A stretch of DNA of 21,356 bases from an uncultured Eubacteriales bacterium (GTDB lineage Bacteria > Bacillota > Clostridia > Christensenellales > Christensenellaceae), in contig CAJJPW010000010.1 in assembly GCA_905193725.1 (NCBI GenBank), positions 1 through 21,356 of the forward strand, given 5' to 3'. This document shows, in pieces, positions 17,487-21,356 of this stretch. Positions within the stretch are counted from its first letter, which is position 1. Every line of letters begins with the position of its first letter. A model generated the notes under the pieces. It ran no database searches and was not told the DNA's origin. It saw nothing but the letters and a program-made list of their open reading frames with translations. The translations under genes and the position numbers were made by a program.

Positions 17487-17804
17487 ATGAAACTATTTGA
17501 GCTTATCCTACTGGTGCTGGTGGGTGGACTTTGTGTATATTTTGGATGGAATATCTGGAAAAGGGAGAAAATCACCTTGATTCACTCCTATCACTATCAA
17601 AAGGTCTCTCAGAAAGATAAAGCGCCATATGCCGAGAAAATGGGGAAGACTATGACAGCCATGGGACTGGGGATCGTAATATCAGGCATCATTAACTTTG
17701 CCTTTTCCACCGGTTACGGCTGGATTTTATGTGGCATTTCATTGGCTGCTGGGCTGATAGGCATGACAAAAATCCAGAGGAAATATAATCACGGGATATT
17801 TTGA
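17487..17804 (+). CDS. Small membrane protein, DUF3784-like
   Basis: A 105-aa protein with three hydrophobic segments (about 3-22, 55-74 and 77-95) and a conserved-looking polar stretch between the first two, KREKITLIHSYHYQKVSQKD. That stretch and the topology resemble DUF3784 proteins of Clostridia, whose function is unknown. A strong AGGAGGG lies a few bases before the ATG, so it is certainly expressed as a gene. It follows the phosphorylase gene by 40 bases and may be co-transcribed. No function is proposed. Confidence 0.75.
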   Translation: MKLFELILLVLVGGLCVYFGWNIWKREKITLIHSYHYQKVSQKDKAPYAEKMGKTMTAMGLGIVISGIINFAFSTGYGWILCGISLAAGLIGMTKIQRKYNHGIF

Positions 17805-17966
17805 GAGATTTATGGTAGAAGGGAGAAAATTGACTGACATTTTGCGGTAATGTGATTCTAAAGGACATGCCGAACGCATATACTAAACCGAAAACGATTG
17901 ATCATATTGGGTGAAAAATCTACTTTGCGAAAGAAATGATAGATGTTTACTGGGGGATTCATATAT

Positions 17967-19115
17967 GTGGAAAAAGGTACTGTGTATGTTATTGGGATCA
18001 TGGCGCCGGCGTTTCCCAAAATGACTTTGGGAGCGGATGGGGGAATTCGCTCGGATGCCAAGGCCTATGTGCTCATCGACAGCGAATCTGGAAATATGAT
18101 ACTGGGACAGAATGAACAGGAACCCTTGGCCTGTGACAGCCTGGTAAAATCCATGTCGCTGCTCATCGTGCTAGAGGCACTGGAGAGAGGTGAGATTTCC
18201 CTTTCGGATAAGGTAAACATCTCTAAAGAGGCGGCCAGCAAGGGGGGGACTCAGGTGTTTTTAGATGCTGGGCAGACCTATGACGTGAACTCGCTGCTCA
18301 AAGCGTGCCTCGTCTGCTCGGCCAATGACGCCATGACCGCGTTGGCAGAGCATGTGGCAGGAAGTGAAGCGGCCTTTGTGCAGAAAATGAACGCTCGAGC
18401 CCAAGAGCTGGGGCTGAGCAGCTCTACCTTTACGAACTGCACTGGCCTAAAAGATGAGGCCCAAAAGGCAAGCGCATTGGATATTGCAAAAATTAGCGCC
18501 CAAATAGTGAAATACCAAATTTGTCTCAAATACTCCTCTATCTGGATGGACACTTTTGTCCACAACGATGGAAGAGAGACAGAGATGATCAACTCCAACA
18601 AGTTAGTAAAGCAAGTAAAGGGAACGGACGGCCTCATGACAGGGTCTTCAGCAGAGGGGGGATACTCGGTGGTAGCCACCAAAAAGGGCATGAGCGGACG
18701 GTTCATCTGTGTGGTCATTGGGGCAAAAAACTCATCGTCCCGATTCCAGACGTGTATTGATGCCTTGAACTATGCCGAGGCGAACTACCTTTCCAAGCGC
18801 ATTGTGGCTCAAGGGGAACTGGTCAAGAAAAACGTGCCCATTGCAGATGGCAGGGTAAAGGAACTCAACGTCTATGCCAAAGACGATTTTTCCACATTGA
18901 TCCCCAAAGAACAGGCCAACTCTGTGGAAAAACAGGTTGTGTTGTCAGAGCAAATTCAGGCACCGTTGAAAAAAGGAGATGAGGTGGGCAGCATTTTAAT
19001 TACCTTGGACGGAAAGGAAATTGGCAAGGTGCCCATCATAGTCAACGAGGACGTAGAGGAAAACACGTTCCAGCATTGTATGAAAAGAGTGCTGTACTCT
19101 TGGCTGTTTGAATGA
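17967..19115 (+). CDS. dacF: DacF-type D-alanyl-D-alanine carboxypeptidase, probably catalytically altered
   Basis: Low-molecular-weight penicillin-binding protein of the S11 family, which trims the terminal D-Ala from peptidoglycan stems. It sits downstream of deoB and punA, as dacF does in Bacillus. Seen: a hydrophobic N-terminus (TVYVIGIMAPAF), the nucleophile motif SLVK (Ser58), the SAN triad (Ser118) and a C-terminal beta domain. Two oddities: the usual PASxxK context reads ACDSLVK, and the third motif KTG reads MTG (Met224, in TDGLMTGSSAEGGY). Loss of this lysine should impair catalysis. GTG at 17967 is chosen as start, with GGGGGA nine bases upstream; ATG at 17943 would give a poor signal peptide. 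An ATG at 17965 in another frame is better placed, so a one-base error here is possible. spoIIAA, the usual next gene, is absent. Confidence 0.82.
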   Translation: MEKGTVYVIGIMAPAFPKMTLGADGGIRSDAKAYVLIDSESGNMILGQNEQEPLACDSLVKSMSLLIVLEALERGEISLSDKVNISKEAASKGGTQVFLDAGQTYDVNSLLKACLVCSANDAMTALAEHVAGSEAAFVQKMNARAQELGLSSSTFTNCTGLKDEAQKASALDIAKISAQIVKYQICLKYSSIWMDTFVHNDGRETEMINSNKLVKQVKGTDGLMTGSSAEGGYSVVATKKGMSGRFICVVIGAKNSSSRFQTCIDALNYAEANYLSKRIVAQGELVKKNVPIADGRVKELNVYAKDDFSTLIPKEQANSVEKQVVLSEQIQAPLKKGDEVGSILITLDGKEIGKVPIIVNEDVEENTFQHCMKRVLYSWLFE

Positions 19116-19188
19116 CAAAATAATAAATTGGAAGTTTTATATAGAAGGCTATCAGGCAAAAGGGCTGGCAGGGATGTGCGAGCTCTTT

Positions 19189-19218
19189 TTATATGGGAGC
19201 TTGTTATATGGGAGCTTG
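19189..19218. repeat. Perfect 15-bp tandem duplication
   Basis: TTATATGGGAGCTTG occurs twice in direct succession (19189-19203, 19204-19218). The core TATATGGGAG recurs at 19599-19608, where it forms the lysA ribosome binding site. Confidence 0.85.
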
Positions 19219-19536
19219 AGCGCAATGAATTCACCAGCGGGAATAAGAGTTTTGCTATTAGATGGAGAAAGCCAATAGAAAATTTTGAGGCCTGATGTAA
19301 AGCCATGAGTGAAATCACAGTAGAGGCGGTGCGTGTAAATTTGACGCCTCCTGAGAGGGAAACTGGCATGATGTACTTTTAGATTTGCCGATATTTAAAC
19401 GATTACTTAAGAGCACGGGGATGCGAGTACGGCAGCGCTGGAATATAAAAAAGATGGATAACGCCCAAAATCAAATAGCTGGAAGGATGTGGAGTTTTAA
19501 TGATAGAGCACATGGATAGATCAGAGCGGGAGGACG

Positions 19537-19566
19537 TTGACAGCTGAGATTTTTACATGATAGAAT
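19537..19566 (+). promoter_or_regulatory. Promoter of lysA
   Basis: A perfect TTGACA (19537-19542), an 18-base spacer and TAGAAT (19561-19566, five of six). The predicted start near 19573 leaves a leader of about 43 bases, too short for a riboswitch. Confidence 0.75.
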
Positions 19567-19615
19567 CAATTATAGAGAAGGGATAGAAAAATTCTTGGTA
19601 TATGGGAGTAGAGAA

Positions 19616-20926
19616 GTGAACGAATACAAGAAATTAGCGGTAAATGAAAAGGGACATTTGGTATTGGGTGGCTGTGATGCCGTAGAACTGGCAAAAAAAT
19701 TTGGCACACCTCTTTATGTGATGGAAGAGCAGGTCATTCGAGATGTGTGTCAAGGGTATATGAAAACACTGAAGGAGAGCAGCTTAAAAGGCATTATTTT
19801 GTTTGCAAGTAAGGCGTTTATGACCACGGCTATGTGCAAGATCATTCAGAGCGAGGGGCTCGGCTTGGACGTGGTGTCAGGCGGAGAGCTGTACACTGCC
19901 TTGCAGGCAGGATTTCCCACCGACAAGATCTATATGCATGGCAACAACAAGACCAATGCGGAGCTGAAAATGGCAATTGATGCGAAAATCGGCAGGATCG
20001 TGCTGGACAGCTTTGAGGAAATCGATATTGTAAACGAATTGGCTGGCCAGAGAGGCCGCAAGGTTCCGGTATCTGTGCGAGTGAAGCCGGGGGTAGAGGC
20101 CCACACCCACGAGTACATCAAGACGGGGAATATGGACTCTAAATTTGGCTTTGGCATTATCGACGGAGAGGCAATCAAGGCCATTGAAAAGATATTAGCC
20201 TGTGAGAATCTCACCCTAGTAGGGCTGCACTGCCATATTGGCTCGCAGATTTTTGAGCTTCAGGCATTTCAGGATGCGGTGGATATCATGACGGATTTTG
20301 CTAGGGAGATTGACGACAAAATGCAGTACCGCATTGGAGAGATCAACTTTGGCGGAGGATATGGCATCCACTATGTGAAGGGGGATGCGCCGCTGCCACC
20401 CAGCGAATACGTGAAGACCATTATTGCAGAAATGGAGAAGAACATACAGAAAAAGGGCCTTTGGAAGATGGAGATTGCCATGGAGCCTGGCCGCTCTATT
20501 GTGGGAGAAGCTGGGACAACCCTCTATGAGGTGGGCACGATTAAAGAAGTCCCTGGGATTCGCAAATACGTCAGCGTAGATGGCGGCATGACGGATAACA
20601 TCCGCCCGGCGCTGTATCAGGCCGAATACAGCGCGGTGGTGGCTAACAAGATGGACAAGCCCGAGGAGGATCTGGTCTCCATCGCGGGCAGCAGATGTGA
20701 ATCAGGGGATATGCTCATCCGGGATATCACTTTGCCGACCATGGAGAGGGGCGATATCCTTGCCGTGCTCTCCACAGGCGCCTATGGCTTTTCGATGGCC
20801 AGCAACTACAACAAAGTGCCGCTGGGAGCTGTAGTGCTGGTAAAGGACGGCAACGCACAGCTGATGGTGAAGCGGCAGACGTATGACCAGCTGATCGAAA
20901 ATGACGTGATTCCAGATTGGCTGTAA
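19616..20926 (+). CDS. lysA: Diaminopimelate decarboxylase
   Basis: PLP enzyme that decarboxylates meso-diaminopimelate to L-lysine, the last step of lysine synthesis. It is a fold-type III alanine-racemase-like barrel plus a C-terminal beta domain. Seen: the PLP lysine (Lys66, in FASKAF), HCHIGSQI, GGGYGIHY, EPGRSIVGEAG, the CESGD motif that contributes to the active site across the dimer, and GAYGFSMASNYN. The GTG at 19616 is chosen because GGGAG lies seven bases upstream, giving 436 aa; the in-frame TTG at 19595 would place that site inside the gene. It stands alone, with its own promoter. Confidence 0.95.
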   Translation: MNEYKKLAVNEKGHLVLGGCDAVELAKKFGTPLYVMEEQVIRDVCQGYMKTLKESSLKGIILFASKAFMTTAMCKIIQSEGLGLDVVSGGELYTALQAGFPTDKIYMHGNNKTNAELKMAIDAKIGRIVLDSFEEIDIVNELAGQRGRKVPVSVRVKPGVEAHTHEYIKTGNMDSKFGFGIIDGEAIKAIEKILACENLTLVGLHCHIGSQIFELQAFQDAVDIMTDFAREIDDKMQYRIGEINFGGGYGIHYVKGDAPLPPSEYVKTIIAEMEKNIQKKGLWKMEIAMEPGRSIVGEAGTTLYEVGTIKEVPGIRKYVSVDGGMTDNIRPALYQAEYSAVVANKMDKPEEDLVSIAGSRCESGDMLIRDITLPTMERGDILAVLSTGAYGFSMASNYNKVPLGAVVLVKDGNAQLMVKRQTYDQLIENDVIPDWL

Positions 20927-20969
20927 GCTGAACGAGAAAGCGGGCAGAATATCATACATGAGAAACCAA

Positions 20970-20998
20970 AGAGCAGCATGATGGATTTGTGCTGCTCT
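20970..20998. terminator. Hairpin between convergent lysA and the minus-strand small gene
   Basis: AGAGCAGCA (20970-20978) pairs perfectly over nine bases with TGCTGCTCT (20990-20998). The T-rich tail (TTTGGTTT) is on the minus-strand side, so it looks best as a terminator for leftward transcription from the small gene at 21105-21188. It may also stop lysA transcripts. Confidence 0.55.
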
Positions 20999-21104
20999 GA
21001 TCGTATGTAGCATAGAGCCCTACGTGAATAAAAAATGCAGTCTCATACGGGTGGGCAATGCTGCGAAGGGTTGCAGATATTGCTCTATTGGGCATGGATA
21101 TCTG

Positions 21105-21188
21105 TTATTTTTTGAATAAATTATGGTTATAGGTTAAAAGAGCAATCAGGAACGTGCCGAACAGCATCATGTCTGAAAAAGAAAACAT
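21105..21188 (-). CDS. Putative holin-like type I toxin (27 aa)
   Basis: A 27-codon frame on the minus strand, too short for usual gene callers. The protein starts MFSFSDMMLFGTFLIALLTY and ends in a short polar tail with two lysines (NLFKK). This single hydrophobic helix with an FGTFLIALL core closely resembles the small holin-like toxins of Firmicutes, which are often the toxin part of type I toxin-antitoxin pairs. A very strong ribosome binding site (GGAGGAGGAA, 21196-21205 on the minus strand) stands seven bases before the ATG. Upstream is AT-rich with candidate promoters (for example TTGCAT-17-TAAACT, complement of 21297-21325). The hairpin at 20970-20998 would terminate it. An antisense RNA antitoxin was not located with confidence. 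Confidence 0.65.
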   Translation of the reverse strand: MFSFSDMMLFGTFLIALLTYNHNLFKK

Positions 21189-21315
21189 TTCAATCTTCCT
21201 CCTCCATGGTAAACCCCCCGTTATTATGATGAAGTAGACCGAGATGCTGTTTTATTTGGAATTTACTTCTATATTTTTTATTATTTTACATAAATTAGTT
21301 TACCACACAATATGG

Positions 21316-21332
21316 AAGAATGCAATATTCTT
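21316..21332. repeat. Short inverted repeat upstream of the small toxin-like gene
   Basis: AAGAAT (21316-21321) and ATTCTT (21327-21332) form a palindrome with a 5-base centre. It overlaps the -35 box of one candidate minus-strand promoter, so it could be an operator; chance in AT-rich sequence is also possible. Confidence 0.3.
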
Positions 21333-21356
21333 ATACAAATCAATGAATTTATTTTT

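Larger units (their letters stand above)
19116..19615. other. Intergenic region between dacF and lysA
   Basis: About 500 bases without a supported gene. It holds a 15-bp tandem duplication (19189-19218), a hairpin with perfect 6-bp arms GAGGCG (19323-19328) and CGCCTC (19345-19350), and the lysA promoter (19537-19566). The predicted lysA leader is only about 40 bases and the region lacks a recognisable lysine riboswitch or T-box core. Short frames such as 19305-19382 have no ribosome binding site. Confidence 0.6.

Noticed and set aside
19116..19615. Lysine riboswitch or T-box upstream of lysA
   Set aside because: The lysA promoter at 19537-19566 leaves only about 43 bases of leader, and I saw no conserved core of either element further upstream.

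Overview
The window is a contiguous stretch of a spore-forming Firmicute, most likely class Clostridia, of moderate GC content. Spo0A, SpoIVB and a SpoIIM-like protein indicate endospore formation. Strong AGGAGG-type ribosome binding sites, TTG/GTG starts and the gene order point the same way. Every gene but one lies on the plus strand; the exception is a 27-codon reading frame at the right end.

Left block (1-4241): the C-terminal half of an FtsK/SpoIIIE DNA translocase (cut by the window edge), rimO, pgsA and recA, a familiar clostridial order, ending at a hairpin terminator near 4481-4512. The next roughly 600 bases are non-coding and carry a perfect 22-bp tandem duplication.

Central block (4857-13573): a full-consensus promoter, with a second promoter 61 bases downstream, leads into about 600 bases of highly structured non-coding DNA. 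A gene for a small four-helix membrane protein with a TTG start follows directly, then dxs, tlyA, nadK, argR, recN and spoIVB. The size, the neighbouring membrane protein and the dxs-tlyA-argR-recN context match the OLE (ornate, large, extremophilic) RNA and its partner OapA. This is the most notable system here. An ArgR-box-like palindrome overlaps the promoter that appears to drive nadK-argR-recN.

Sporulation and nucleoside block (13574-17804): spo0A with its own promoter and terminator, a SpoIIM-like membrane protein, deoB (phosphopentomutase), a purine nucleoside phosphorylase with altered active-site motifs, and a small DUF3784-type membrane protein. DeoB and the phosphorylase act together in nucleoside salvage.

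Right block (17805-21356): a DacF-type penicillin-binding protein whose KTG motif reads MTG, a 500-base gap with a 15-bp tandem duplication, lysA with a near-consensus promoter, and on the minus strand a tiny hydrophobic protein resembling the holin-like type I toxins. No tRNA, rRNA, insertion sequence or CRISPR array was seen.
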